A stretch of DNA of 64,000 nt from Ailanthus altissimus. Its lineage: Eukaryota; Streptophyta; Magnoliopsida; Sapindales; Simaroubaceae. Each line of letters opens with the position of its first letter. Positions within the stretch are counted from its first letter, which is position 1. Where the stretch lies: positions 10,103,001-10,167,000 of the forward strand of contig OX327697.1 in assembly GCA_946807835.1 (NCBI GenBank), written 5' to 3'. The notes beneath the pieces are model-generated. The model was not told the origin of the DNA. It worked only from the letters and a program-made list of their open reading frames with translations, and made no database searches. Shown here one piece after another: positions 45,501 through 57,770 of the stretch. The position numbers and the translations under genes are program-made.

Positions 45501-46926
45501 AATAAAATAGAAAAATTCTGAAGTAAAAACAAGAAATATTGGTATTTATATTGGCAAAATAAAATATTATCCTCAGCAACAATGTAAAAAATTTAATGTG
45601 ATATTTTTATATCTTAAAATTAAGCGCAAGTATACGTTATCGTAACTAGTAATAAATGGACTTTTAAGTCAGATGTTGAACCCACAGGGATAAATTTTAT
45701 TTTCTACAAACTACTAAAATTGTATATTTAAAGTAATTATCCAAAATATTAAATCTTCAAATTACAAATAATAAAAGTGCAGAAAATAAATGACACAACT
45801 TAAATATATCAAGAAGATAGCAAGATAGAGAGAGCCTAAGGTTAATTACTATCCTTAAATATATTTTTTTAAGATTAATATTTTAATATTTATATCACTC
45901 AATTCTTACTATTGGTCAAGACATTAATCCATGCATAAGTCTCTTCCAAGGTCATGCAAGTTATCTTAAGTTACTGAATACCTATATTCCTATAGTATTT
46001 GTAATAAATTAAGATTCATTAAGAACAAGTCTTATTGACCATACATGGCAATTTGATATATTCCTATCCTAATTTGAAACTTGTATATGTAACTTGTATG
46101 TTACTCTACAATTATGCATCAAATTATCTAAGTCTAAATACAATGATGCCTCTTCCAAGTTTATCAAAGTATTACCAAATCAATCATAATATTGATCAAA
46201 TATTATGAAGCACTAAGAACAAATAATTTAAATAATAGAGAATTGATTTCAAATAAATATTAAAAGATATAATAATTAAGCTCCTATATTGAGTTCAAGT
46301 AATAGCCCTAAAAAAAAAATTAGTTTATGATAATAAGAGAATTATGGCTAAAAAATAAAATAAACATTATACAACTAAAAGCAAACCAATATAGACGTCA
46401 ATTCACAGTTGGTTGATACGCCAAAGATTCGCCAATAATCTCTTACTTCCTGAAATTCCCTTTGCTTCTCTCTCTAAAATTGCTCTTCTTCTATGTATTG
46501 TGCTTTAAGAGCCATAAGTTGGATGTTCTTTAGGTCTAAAATAAGTGGCATTTATATAGGGATTGATTGAAGTATTGGAGTTGTATTTTTTTTTTATTAT
46601 AGTGCGATTACTGTTCATGGTTATTGTTTACATGTACTGTTCACGAGTATTCACCACTATAGCAAAACGATTTTGGTGCTAAGGTGCTGGAATTTCACTT
46701 GGGCAATGTTACTACAACAAAGCACTGTTCATATAAACTGTAGCATGTTACTGTAGCAATTTTGATATTTTGCTTGATATTCTTTAGATTTTCATCCTCA
46801 TTTACTCAATTGACTCTAAACCTACAAAATAACAATAAAACATATAAAAAGCTTAATTTTCTTATAAAAATGAGCAATTAATTAAGTTAAGGGAGTAGAA
46901 ATAATAAATACAATTTATGGTTATTA
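42553..46926 (-). mobile_element. minus-strand gypsy element with gag only
   Basis: On the minus strand: a 5' LTR (46926-45594, start homologous to the 59323 and 32761 copies), then a leader 'aaattttttacattgttgctg' at the place where related elements have TTTTTGGCGCCGTTGCCGGGG. Decayed gag follows (about 45380-43640), and 3' LTR-like sequence ends at 42553 (plus-strand TGATGCGATATT). Gag includes 'AIWLQPFPFWLRDNAKSWL', 'YNGLIGQLRIIIDVVARGAQ' and the knuckle CDFCGDNH. No protease, RT or integrase is seen between gag and the 3' LTR, and the interior is only ~2.3 kb. Only ~375 bp of the left LTR align clearly. No target duplication was found. Confidence 0.65.
43640..45380 (-). pseudogene. Athila/Tat-like gag remnant of the gag-only element
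   Basis: Reading from 45240 down: 'DAIWLQPFPFWLRDNAKSW', 'SISTWDDLA*KFLSKFFP', 'RYKDMPRRCPLHEILK*LL', 'NKSIDEAYNLIEELASN' and near 44580 CDFCGDNHLNS*C. These are the retrotransposon-gag core and a CCHC-like knuckle. Stops occur every few dozen codons. Near 43610 the minus strand reads 'cgcttcttcggaggcaacct', which resembles the 'GGGAGGCAACCC' found after the coding region in Athila/Tat elements. Confidence 0.7.
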
Positions 46927-47371
46927 AGGGAAAAGAGGGGAAATCTCCCTGCCATGTAAAGGAAGGTCAACTCAGAGGGACCTTTGGGGGTTGCCAAGGA
47001 AAAATGGGTGGCGGACTTCTACTTTAACTCAATTGCTAACTTGCTGCAATGTGAACCCAAAGCTTGTAAAGTCTTGCTTGAAGGTCTTTAGGATAATGCC
47101 AATAAGGGTGCCAGCCCTAACACCATATCTTTCTCATATGCATTAACCTTCTTTAACCTCTGAATCAACTAAAAGGCAAAGTACAGGCATATAGCCCAAC
47201 TAAAAGGCAAAGTACAGATATATAGCCCTTTTGATCATGGAAAAAGTGTGTGTAGTGAAAACTGAGCATACCAAGGTAACCTCCAAGGAATTTGTTTACT
47301 TACAAATATTTTGTTTCCTTTCCTTTTAGGTAATGCTCATCACTGAATTTTCTTTGTTTGCAAGCTACATT
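46927..47371 (+). pseudogene. plant gypsy-type gag-like protein, part 2
   Basis: Decayed coding-like sequence resumes after the gag-only element ('INPKACKVLLEGL', 'SPNTISFSYALTFFNL' in a frame with stops). A 31-bp tandem duplication lies at 47166-47227. The segment is cut at 47372 by an LTR. The call depends on continuity with 41558-42552. Confidence 0.35.
47166..47227. repeat. 31-bp tandem duplication
   Basis: Two copies of 'caactaaaaggcaaagtaca…tatagcc' start at 47166 and 47197 and differ at one position. It is a local duplication within the decayed gag-like region. Confidence 0.9.
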
Positions 47372-48242
47372 TGATATGGATTTTAATAAAGTACAAGTGT
47401 ATGCTATTATTAACAAGTAATATAAGATGGTAGAGTATCATTTCATAAGGATTTTTTATAATATATTCTCTTACCAAGTACTAAAATGAACCTACTTAAC
47501 TTTTATTTAGACAAACTTAAAATTGAGTAACTTTAATTTATCTAATTATACTAAAATTAACCTAAACTTAAGTAATAAGCAAACAAAGATTTGAATTCAC
47601 CAAGTTAAGAAAACCTAGCATTACAATTTATCCTCTAATACTTTATTGAACCTATTATTCTCTTATTTAATTCCTCAATAATAAATTGTTGGCTAGATCT
47701 TTATTACTATTACAAGCATCTGTCAATGGTCAAATAACTATATCTCACTCTGACAATTACTTATATGTCATGGTAATTAAAATAGAATGAAATTCATTAA
47801 GAATAGGTCAATTAATGCCATATATTCCTTATATGTATGTCTCTATCTTATATGAAGCTTATAGTTGTTACCCCGTGATTATATATCAAACTATTCTAGG
47901 TTAAATACATAAATTCCTCTGTCGAGTTCATTATAATTCCTCAAACAATTAATATATTAGCCATATATAAAGAAAGTATTAATCACAAGATAGAATGAAC
48001 AATTCTTCTTTACTTAGTTCATAAAATAAGAGAGATAGAAAGTTCAACTATATATTGGGTTTAAAAGTTGAATCCTAGATAAATAAAATTAGTTCATGAT
48101 GAATTTAAGAGTATTAAAGCAAATATTAAAAGACATAATTAACAAGGACATAAAAATAAGAAAAAGAGAAGGAATTAAACAATATGGATGCCTTGAATTG
48201 CATCTTTCTCTCTCTTGCTTGCTCTATAGTCGTTGTTCTTCA
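47372..48242 (-). mobile_element. truncated short-family LTR, reverse orientation
   Basis: It starts TGATATGGAT and follows the family through 'aagtacaagtgtatgct', 'caagtaatataagatgg', 'taccaagtactaaaat' and 'cttattta..cctcaataataaattgttggct', closest to 62344-63537. Similarity ends around 48242. No right boundary or target duplication was found. Confidence 0.7.
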
Positions 48243-48325
48243 ATATTTTGATAAACACTTGAAATTATACATTTAATAAAGATTTTTCAATATCGTTTTG
48301 CATTACTAGTGTTATTAATCTCCCT

Positions 48326-49887
48326 AACTTGAGATTCATTAGGCCACTTGGGAGAAACTGTGCCAGGGAAATGATAAAGGAGGAATGAGGTTTAGAGACT
48401 TACAATGCTTCAACCAAGCACTTTTAGGCAAACAAGGATAGAGATTGATGAAAAGTTTAGAGTTCTTAACAACAATGGTGTTTAAGGTAAGATACTTCAA
48501 AGGGAAGTCATTCCTGGAAGCTGAATTGGGAAGCAACCCCTTATATATTTGAAGGAGTCTTCTATGGGGGAGACAGCTGCTACTAGAAGGTATGAGATGG
48601 GTTGTTATGAATGGATCAAAAATTAAGGTGTACCAGAACAATTGTATCACCAGGGTATCCATGCTAATGCCATTTTCACCACCAATTCTCCCAGTGGAAA
48701 CCAATGTAGATTACCTAATTACTAAGAGGAATAAATGAAATGTGGAACTTTTGACACAACACTTCCTTGACATAGATACAAAAGCCGTACTCCAAATCTC
48801 TCTACCCCCGAGGAAAATTGAAAATACCTTATGTTGGCACTTTGATAAAAGGGTCGAGTATAGTGTTAAGAGTGGATACTATACTACAGTCCAAAGGAAA
48901 TTCAAAGACTGACCTGAGTCATTCGTCAATAGAGGGGATTGCTGAAAACTCATATGGCACAGTTCTATCCAACAAAAGATCAAAATTTTCCTTTGGAGAG
49001 CTATTAAAGGTTTCTTGCCTATAGCTAAAGCCTTAAAATCCCAGAAAGTCATTAACAACTCAGAGTGCAATAGATGGCATAATGGGGATGAGAGCATCTT
49101 CCATGCATTGGTTAAATGCAAGATGGCCAAGAAAGTGTGGAAAGATACTGAGTTTACAGAGGTAGTGAAGGGCTTGAAAGGGGAAAACTTGGGAGACTTT
49201 CTGAACTAGTTAAAGTTAAGAGTTAAAGAGCAACAATTCTCTAAGATTCTGGCGCTGCTTTGGATGATCTGGAAGAGCAGGAATCTATTCATCGTGGAAG
49301 GAAAAAAAAGAAGATCCTAAAAACATCATCATAGGACTAAAGCTATGCTTAAGCAGCATATAGTACAGCCCTAAAAGGGCCTCCCTCATGATACTAGCAA
49401 TGAACAAATGGAAGTCTAGCCTCTAAAATGGGAAGATCATCCTTAAGGCTGGATTAAAATTAATGTTGATGTTGCATTAAGACAAGGGGGTTTTAAGGTG
49501 GGAATTAGTGTTGTTATTAGAGACCATAGGGGAAACTGCCTAATAATGGCCACTGCCCAAAGAATTGGTAACGGTGAGTGGAATTCGCTAAGACATTGGC
49601 TATGCTCTTTGGACTAGAAGTAGCTGCAGAGTAGATGAGCTTCCCTACTATTATTGAAAGTGATGCAAACAAATGTTGTTTGCCTATTAAATGGGGAGAT
49701 TCAATCCTCAAAAGAGGTCTACTGGGTGGCTAAAGAAGTTAATATCTTGAGGCAAGATTTTGGTCTGTCCACAATTAAATTCATTCCTAGAATTTGTAAT
49801 TCATTGGTTCATCAGTTAGCCAAGAGTGCTTTTAATTATTTGGATATAAAAAATGAAAGGAAACCTTCCATTTTCTTTAGTCTTTAA
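48326..49887 (+). pseudogene. LINE (L1-type) ORF2 C-terminal half
   Basis: Plus-strand blocks in order are: '[20 protein letters not shown]' (RT C-terminal), 'LPPRKIENTLCWHFDKRVEYSVKSGYY' at 48800-48880, 'IKIFLWRAIKGFLPIAKAL' and 'SIFHALVKCKMAKKVW' (zf-RVT, 48980-49140). Then come 'KINVDVALRQGGFKVGISVV' and 'CNSLVHQLAKSAF' (RNase H-like, 49450-49830). Stops and frameshifts are scattered. The 5' part (endonuclease and RT core) is missing, as usual for a 5'-truncated LINE. The frame ends at 49885-49887, and A-rich sequence follows to about 49930. Confidence 0.88.
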
Positions 49888-49930
49888 TTGATTTCTTTAT
49901 TCTAAAAGAATAATAGAAAAATAAATACTT

Positions 49931-50321
49931 GAACCTATTTATAAGATTTGGCATACGCTAATTAAAAACATAAATACAAATTAATATATAAATTGGGACG
50001 AACCAAATTTGTTATATCTTTCAATTAAAACCTCCTTTGTGTGAGAATTCTAAATGAGTTATAAAAGAGAGTTGAATGTATCTTATTTCATATACCATGA
50101 ATGGATCTCTTAACCCTAGCATTCATTTTAATTTATTATTTGCCTCATTACTTGTAAACAACTTATTTTTTTAATGCTTTATGTTTTATTTTTGAGATTT
50201 TTTTTTTATATTTGTACACTTTAAGTATACTTTCTTGAGGATTGACCCCATTCTTACAGGGTAATTTATTACTTTGACATTCCTACACTTAGAAATAGAA
50301 TCTAATATTTTGAATGTGTCA
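49931..50321 (+). repeat. 3' part of the 5' LTR of the Athila-like element
   Basis: The segment ends 'gaatgtgtca' immediately before a degenerate primer/leader motif. Its interior contains 'ttgaggattgaccccattcttacag', the counterpart of the 'gattcgaccc…cttgc' zone near LTR ends in this group. Upstream sequence is occupied by the LINE. Confidence 0.5.
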
Positions 50322-50346
50322 AGTTTTTTAGCACCATCGTTGGGGA
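50322..50346 (+). other. degenerate Athila/Tat-type primer and leader motif
   Basis: AGTTTTTTAGCACCATCGTTG and the following GGGAA resemble the 'AGTTTTTGGCGCCGTTGCCGGGGA' sequence that follows 5' LTRs in Athila/Tat gypsy elements. It sits about 200 bp before the gag start at 50540, in the right place. Confidence 0.7.
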
Positions 50347-50539
50347 AGTAAAATTTGGCATTTACATCTGTGAATAATCTTTATTTATTTTCTTTTCTTT
50401 TCTTATTTGGTGTTTAAAAATTTATTTATGTATATTCATTTTCATAGGAGTCTTTCATGAAAATTTGGTCACGAATATCAAGTGATAGATTGATTAAAAA
50501 ATCCTCATCATCTTTAAAAAAACTTGATGGATAATTAAA

Positions 50540-50784
50540 TTGATGGATTCAGAGACCCAAGGGACAACCAATCCCAATATTGATCATAAACAACCTAGGA
50601 CAACTAGAAACTACATGAACACCACACGAATTGATACACCATCTTGTTTAGTTTTTTCTCCAGATGCATCATATTTTAATTTTAAACTGGGTATTATCCA
50701 ACTTTTACCCACTTTTTATGATTTAGATGAAGAAAAGTTTTACCTACATCTAAGAGAATTTGAAGAAGTGTGTAACACATATAA
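50540..50784 (+). pseudogene. Athila-like gag, part 1
   Basis: The frame starts MDSETQGTTNPNIDHKQPRT and continues 'RIDTPSCLVFSPDASYFNFK', 'GIIQLLPTFYDLDEEKFYLH' and LREFEEVCNTYNY. This is the gag N-terminus of Athila-type elements. After NYW the sequence turns into a reverse long LTR. Part 2 resumes at about 52985, with ~25 residues apparently missing at the join. Confidence 0.88.
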
Positions 50785-52982
50785 TTATTGGGAGTTGATT
50801 ATTCAAGGGTGTTTGCATGTGGGTTTTGTGTTTAACAACAAAATATACATATCTTATACATATAATTACGCAGCAGAAGCTTAAAACTTTGCAGTAAACA
50901 CAATCATTACATATTAAAGGAATTAACAAAAATAAAATTGAGAAATAACCCTTGAAGCCTTTGGATGGAAATTGTTGAAGTCCACCAAAATGTAATCTTT
51001 GATAATTCTAGTAATCAATAATGGTGGGTTGATTATCTGGAATGACAGTCTTTGATCCAGCAAAAGTTTAACAACTTAAACTTATGTTCTTGATTTTTTC
51101 TTTTGATTAACACTGAATCAATTAATCAAAACATCTTTTGCTAAATTAGTTTTAATGCCTTATAAAAGAAAATTATGAATTCAACAACTTGAATCTTATA
51201 ATCAGAAAATAATTTCTCTTTTCTCTCTTTGTAATGGCTGGCCAAGTTTTTAGTAAAAAGAAAACTTAATAAACTTATGAATTTAATTACATTTGTCTTA
51301 TTTATACAAATGAATTTAATTTCATTTATTACACTTAATTTCACTTAATTTCAATTTGCATTTAACCTAACCTAATCATAGTTAACTCTTAACTCTAATT
51401 AGGTTAAATGAACATTTAAATATTCTAACTATAGTTAACACTAAACTCTAGTTAGGTTAAAAGAATATTTAAATTTTTTAACCATAGTTAACTAACGTAA
51501 CCATGGTTATGTTAACTTTTACTTAACCATTAAGTAAGGTTAACTTAACTTAACTATATGGTTAACTCTTAACCATAGTTAAACTAAATTATTTATTTAA
51601 CAATTAAATAAATAAATATTTATTTAAATTATTTAACAATTAAATAATCATTAAGTGAAATTATATTTATGTCCTTATTAGGTTACTAAGTTAACCTAAA
51701 GTGGGTCTCACCATTTAACCATATACTTTAGTTAACTTAACTATAGTAAATTACTGAATTTTACTGTATTGAACTATTCAATACAGTACGTTGCCTAAGT
51801 GCTCAAAGAGTACATTTTATACTGGGACTCCCTAAATCCACGCTCGATTCATCAAATGGAACTATTCCATAAGTCCGTGATCGATGCCCCAAGCATACGT
51901 CACGGATGTTATAAATTAGCGCGTTAGACCATACATGTTGAGGTTACTACATATTCATATAATTCTTCCGTCATTATATCCTGGATGAGCAGGATATAGA
52001 TCATTACCGTCAAATCCCTATAATTTCATCTGTTACTTTATCTCCAAATTTGTATCTTAATGAACAATATACACAAACACTTTTACTATAATGTTTAATC
52101 CTGTAAGAAACTCTTTTCTCAGGTTAATTGCTTACGGCCATAAGACTTTATAAGATATAATCTCGAAGTATCGGATATATAATCCATCTATGTGAGCTAA
52201 CGGATTCCATATTTACGCACACCGAACTCCATAAGCATTGGACCATATCCAGCAACATGTAGCGGTCAGACCATAAAAGGTCTCTGACATATGTGGAACC
52301 AAAGTATGGTGGATCTTCCACAAGCCCGCCGTGGTGCTCAGGTCAAAGGACTACAAATACTACTCAACTCGAGAGGACCTTCCTTTGACGGTTTCATAGG
52401 ATATCTATTGGGGTCTTCATGAGTCTGTTCGGTATCCAATCCTAACTGAATACCTGTATGTCTATATGAGCTTCAACCAAGCTCATGGTTAACTAAGAAT
52501 AATCATCTGTATAATACAGATATAGACATACACTAATCTATATTATTGTGTTTCACCGATAGACCCTCATTGGTGAACATAGATTAGGAACTTTATATTT
52601 GAGAAGATACTTACATAATGACATTTCTTAGTATCTATTGCAACTCTTTAAAACTATGTCATTACTAGTAGAATCTCAAGTCTTTGTCACATTATAGATA
52701 AGGTTCTAACTTTTTAGATCTCGCTGACTCTTATAATCTGTTAACTCTTAGTAGTGCTAACTCTTAGCATTTATAACTATCAGCATTGCTAACTCTTAGC
52801 CCTGGTCTAAACTTCTTTAAACCAGATATGAACTTATTCAGATCATACAATGTCTATAATGTTACAAGCTTAATTATCATTTAATAAAGGTTATTAGTGA
52901 TTTAATAAAATATTCATTGTATAAATACTACAAAATAAATATTCATACAAACAAGGATGGCATGTAAGCACAAACTCTAATA
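50785..52982 (-). mobile_element. long LTR (2.2 kb), reverse orientation, inside gag
   Basis: Homologous to the reverse complement of 22822-25012 from 'tgcatgtgggttttgtg' (50814) to 'catgtaagcacaaactctaata' (52961-52982), including the TTAACC-rich block (51355-51600). The left terminus is not clean: the usual TGTTGG is not visible and gag residues expected between the two parts are missing. A small deletion may therefore have accompanied or followed insertion. No target duplication is readable. Confidence 0.8.
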
Positions 52983-52984
52983 AT

Positions 52985-53960
52985 AATAACCTAGGCCAGG
53001 ATCCATTTTTGCATGGGATGAGATGCAAAAATAATTTTTTAAAGCATTTTTTCCTTCCCATAAAATAAATTCTTTTAAAAGACAAATCACTACATTTGCT
53101 CAGAAACCAGGAGAGACCCTTTATCAATGTTAGGATAAGTATAAACAACTACTTAATACCTGTCCCTATCATGTCTTAAGACTTAGAGATTAATCTTAAA
53201 TTTCAATGAGGGTTTAACAACCTAACTTAAATGAATTGTAGAAATGATGTGTACTAGAACATTTAAGGATAAAGACCCAAGAGGTAATGGACTGCCTAGA
53301 CTTATTAAAAAAAAATGCTCAAAATTAGGACACTACTGGTACCTGTGAGGCACTAAACAAAACTTAAACACTACATCTAGTGGAGGTATTTACCATCTTA
53401 GGAAAGATCATGAACTTTAAGTCAAGTTAGCATCCCTAGTTAGAAAAGTCAAAAACTTAGAAATGAAAAAAGTAGTCAATAAAAATCTGTTTAAGAAATT
53501 ATGTGTCACAAATATGAAATCCATAATCATTATACCAATGATTGGCTAGCTTTACTTACCTTTAGGGTATTTATCTCTGAATAAGCCAATGTTCTAAATA
53601 TGTTCAAATGGTCAAATCCTAATATGTATTCACAAAACTATAATTTTGGTTGGAGAAATCACTTAAATTCAACCAAAATTATAGTTTTAGGAATGACACT
53701 CAAGCACAATCTTTACAACCACCTTTTCAAACACACAAAAACTTTCAAAAATCTCAAGGTTATACACCATATGTCATTCCTTCTAAGAAAAATCTAAAAG
53801 AAACTTTGCATATATTCATTGAAAATTAAGAGTATACTAATTCTCAAAATGCTTAAACATTGGATGATTTAAAAGATACTCTCACTAAATTTGCATTTTG
53901 CATTGAGCATTCATGAGAATGGAAAATTTCATTCTCAACCATAACCAAACCCAAAAAGAC
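52985..53960 (+). pseudogene. Athila-like gag, part 2
   Basis: The sequence reads 'RPGSIFAWDEMQ', 'FKAFFPSHKINSFKRQIT', 'FAQKPGETLYQCWDKYKQLL' and 'NTCPYHVLR' in shifting frames, matching the retrotransposon gag core. Further on, near 53650, 'FGWRNHLNSTK' resembles the Athila 'NPGWRNHPNF' motif. Stops are frequent. Confidence 0.8.
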
Positions 53961-54239
53961 AACATAACTCAAATGTATGTAGTTCAGAAAGCCAACACAT
54001 TTATTAAGTTAAAGTGGTCATTACTCTTCTGAATGGTAAGGTTATTAAAAAACACATTCCTCAATCTTATGAGATTGATGAATTGATCTCTAAAGGTAAA
54101 GAAAACATTGAACCTACACCTAGTGAATAAAACACCAAACCTACATATGAACCCCTATTTCTTTATGACTTACGTAATACTTGAAAGTTGAATCACAATT
54201 GTGAAAATTTTTAAATCTTCAAATATGTAAAAGTTAATA

Positions 54240-54746
54240 TTCCTTTATAGGGTGCTATTTTTAACTGAACAAGTAAGTGTTATTCTTCATAATAATAATG
54301 CTTTGAAATACAAAATCCATGGTTGTCCTAAAATTTCATGCATTATTGGAAGTTATAAAATTGAATAAGCCTTACTTAATGTTGGTGCAAATGTGAATTT
54401 ACTACCATATTCAATTTTATCAACAACTCAATCTTAGTAAGTTAAAACTAACTTTTGTAACTCTTTTAGATCAATAAAAGTGCCAAGATGGATAATGGAA
54501 GATGTGTTAGTTCAAGTTGATAGATTCATATGTCATGTGAATTTTATTGTCTTGGATACAAAACCTGTTATGGGATGCAATCTAATTCCTGTTATTTTGG
54601 GGCATCCATTTTTAGCAATTTCTAACGCTTTAATTAATTACAAGAATAGAGTATTGAAACTTCCATTTCAGAATATAACACTAGAGTTTAATATTTCAAT
54701 ATGTGTAAGCAATTACATAAAGAGGAAGATGAAAATGAAAAGCTAA
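54240..54746 (+). pseudogene. Athila-like aspartic protease domain
   Basis: Near 54379 the frame reads LNVGANVNLLPYS, where active retroviral-type proteases of this group have D(L/S)GAS; the catalytic Asp is Asn here. The frame 54480-54746 continues 'IMEDVLVQVDRFICHVNFIV', 'ILGHPFLAISNALINYKN'. The latter is the protease flap and C-terminal ILGRPFL-like motif. Confidence 0.82.
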
Positions 54747-55159
54747 AGTGATTGAAACTGTTGTAGATGATCATATTCAAAAGGGAGTTTTTCTGATTCT
54801 TTACAAACTTGCTTATTTAATTTCCTTGAGTTAGGTATGTAATTAGATCATGAAATCTCTAATATATGTTATTTACTTGACTATGCACAGGTAATAAAAA
54901 ATCAAGGATGGAAACCAAAGTTTGAAGAATTAGAAAAAAATGAGAATAAACAGGACGAAACCCTAAAGTTGGAGTTAAAACCTTTACCTGAATGGCTAAA
55001 ATATGCAATTTATTTTTGGAGAGAAACAAACTTACCTAGTGGTAATATCTTCTATACTCATAAGTGAACAGGAAGGTAAGTTACTTGAATTATTAAAAAT
55101 GCATAAAATGCAAAAAAAAAAAGGACTTTAAATGATATAGATATTAATCCTTTAATTTG

Positions 55160-55910
55160 TACACATAGAATACACCTAAAGGATAATGCCAGAACTTTCC
55201 AGCAAATCCAAAGGAGATTAATCCCACATATAAAAGAGGTAGTAAAAGTTAAACTTCTCAAACTGCTTGAAGTAGGAATCATCTACCCTATCTCAGATAG
55301 AAAGTGGGTAAGTCATACTCATATAGTACTAAAACAAATCTGGAATCACAGTCATTGAAAATAAAAAATGTGAGTTAATACCAATCATGAGTCTCATCTA
55401 ATTGGAGAATGTGCATAGATTATAGGAAGTTAAAATTTGCCACTATAAAAAAACTATTTTCCTTTACCATTCCTTAACCAAATTTTAGAAAGAGTAGCAA
55501 AACATCCTTACTATTGCTTTCTTGATGGCTATTAAGGTTATTATCAAATTACTATAACATTAAAGGACCAAGAAAAGACTATCTTCATATGCTTTTTAGG
55601 ACTTCGCTTTTAGAAGCATGCCCTTTGGACTTTGTAATGCCCCAGTAACATTTTCAAAGATGTATGTTAAGCATTTTTACTGACATGGTTGAGCATTATT
55701 TAAAAGTTTTCATAGATGATTTAACTGTGTTTGAAAATATTTTTGATAATTGTCTTCAAAACTACAGAAAAAGATATATAGAAAAGGACCTTGTGTTGGA
55801 TTAGAAAAAATGTCATTACATAGTTATTTCTAAAATTGTTGTGGGAAATATATTATTTTTTAAAAGAATTGAAGTGGATAAAGTAAAAGTCGAACTCATT
55901 GCCCATTTTT
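55160..55910 (+). pseudogene. Athila-like reverse transcriptase
   Basis: Blocks in order are 'CTHRIHLKDNARTFQQIQRR', 'LKLLEVGIIYPISDRKWVSH', 'YFPLPFLNQILERVAKHPYY', 'CFLDGY', 'PFGLCNAPVTFSKMY'-like residues and FIDDLTVFEN (the catalytic xxDD, near 55703). The conserved order is intact but frameshifts and stops interrupt it repeatedly. Confidence 0.88.
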
Positions 55911-56099
55911 CCCCACCAAAAATAGTCAGGCTCATTTTTAGGACATGATGAATTTTATAGGAAGTTTATTAGAAATTTTAGTGCTATATCTAGATTTTTT
56001 TTGTAACCTCTTATCAAATAATGTATCATTTGACCGGACTAAATAGTGCCAAAAATCATTTAAAAAAATTAATTAGTTTCTTAACATTTGCTCATATTA

Positions 56100-56500
56100 T
56101 ACAATCTCCTAATTAGTCTTTGTATTTTAAGCTAATGTGTGATGCTAGTACTATACTGTTGGTGTTATATTCGATCAAAGAAAGGATAGTAAACCCTATG
56201 TAATTTATTACACAAGTAGAAATTTAAATAGTGCATAAATTAATTGCACAACAGTAGAAAAAAAATTACTTTTTGTAATATTTGCATTAGACAAATTTCA
56301 CTCTTACTTAATTGGTTCTTCAACTGTTGTGTTTACTGACTATGCTGCTGTAAGGTACTTAATATAAACAAAGAATACTAAACTTAGACTGATTTAGTAG
56401 ATTCTATTACTTCAAGAATTTAACATCACAGATTAAGGATGTTGAAAAGCTGAAAATGTTGTTACAGATTACTTATCAAGACTCATACCAGATTTATGAA
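56100..56500 (+). pseudogene. Athila-like RNase H domain
   Basis: The frames read 'LMCDASTI', 'IFDQRKDSKPYVIYYTSRNL'-like residues, 'FALDKFHSYLIGSSTVVFTD' and 'VVTDYLSRL'-like residues, the RNase H domain of gypsy pol. Stops are present at several points. Confidence 0.8.
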
Positions 56501-56559
56501 CGAAAATAACACCCATTAATGACTCTTTTCTCGATGAATTTTATTATTTTTGTTATTAC

Positions 56560-57770
56560 AATGCCTTGGTATGCTAATATTGACAGGAGAAATGCCACCT
56601 CAATGGAACACCCAAGATAAAATAAAAATTCTAACTGAGGTAAATAGTTTTATTGGAATAATCATTACCTATTCAAATATTGTCTTGACCAAATATTTCG
56701 AAGATGGATAATCGACAATGAGGTAAGTAGAGTTATTAAATTTAGTCATTCTAAAGTTTATAGGGGGACATTTCTCATCAAAGAAAATAGTTGTAAAAAT
56801 CTTGCCGTGTGAATTTTATTGATCAACTTTATTTAAAGATACACATGCATTTTATAAAATGTGTGTAAATTATCAAAAATTAGGATCCATTTCAAAATGA
56901 AACGTGATGCCTTTGAACCCCATTCTTGTTATTGAAAATTTTTAATGTTGGGGAATAGATTTTATAAGACCATTTCCACCATCATTTGGCTTTATATATA
57001 TTTTAGTGATAGTAAATTGTTTCTTAAAATGGATTGAGGCTATTTTATGTCGAAATAATGACCACAAAAGAGTCATAAATTTTTTTAAGGAAAATATCTT
57101 GAGTTGATTTAAAATTCCTCAAGTCATTATAAGTGATAGGAATAAGCACTTTTGTAACAAGCCATTTGAAACTTTAATGAAAAAAAATGGAATTACTTAC
57201 AAAGTTGCCATCTTTTATTACCTTTAGATAAGCAGCCAACTTGAACTAGCTAATAGGGAAATAAAATTTTGAAACAAATTGTAAACTTAAATTGTAAAGA
57301 TTAGTTTTTAAGACTTAATGATGCACTTTAGGCTTATCGAACTAATTTTAAAACTTCATTGGGTATGTCTCCTTATAGGTTAGTTTATGAAAAACTTTGT
57401 CACTTGCCTGCAGAACTTGGGTATAAAGTTTATCGGGCCATTAAAACTTTCAACTCAAACCTTTATAATGCTGGATAGTTATGTAAATTATAAATAAATG
57501 AACTTGAAGAGATGAGAAATAATGCATATGAGAATTCAAAAATTCATAAAGTTAAAACCAAAGCTTTTTATGAGCAAAAAATTCAAAGAAAGATATTTCA
57601 AGTTGGTCAGAAGGTTTTACTTTACAATTTGTAACTTCACATATTCCATGAAAAATTAATATCAAGATGGAATAACCATTTTATTGTGAAACATATATAC
57701 CCTTATAGAGGAATTGACATTGAAAATCCTAAAAATGGTAATGTGTTTAAGGTAAGTACGCACCCCTGTC
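56560..57770 (+). pseudogene. Athila-like integrase and pol C-terminus
   Basis: After an H2C2-like zone (56750-56930) the core reads CWGIDFIRPFPPSFGFIYIL (first Asp), 'FKIPQVIISDRNKHFCNKPF' (second Asp) and 'SSQLELANREIKF' (Glu). All three catalytic acidic residues are visible, though stops intervene. The C-terminal part gives '[12 protein letters not shown]', 'EKLISRWNNHFIVKHIYPY' and 'DIENPKNGNVFKV' up to about 57755. Overall the order of pol is complete. Confidence 0.85.

Noticed and set aside
48339..48704. 121-codon minus-strand frame
   Set aside because: It is a shadow of the plus-strand LINE reverse-transcriptase C-terminal region.
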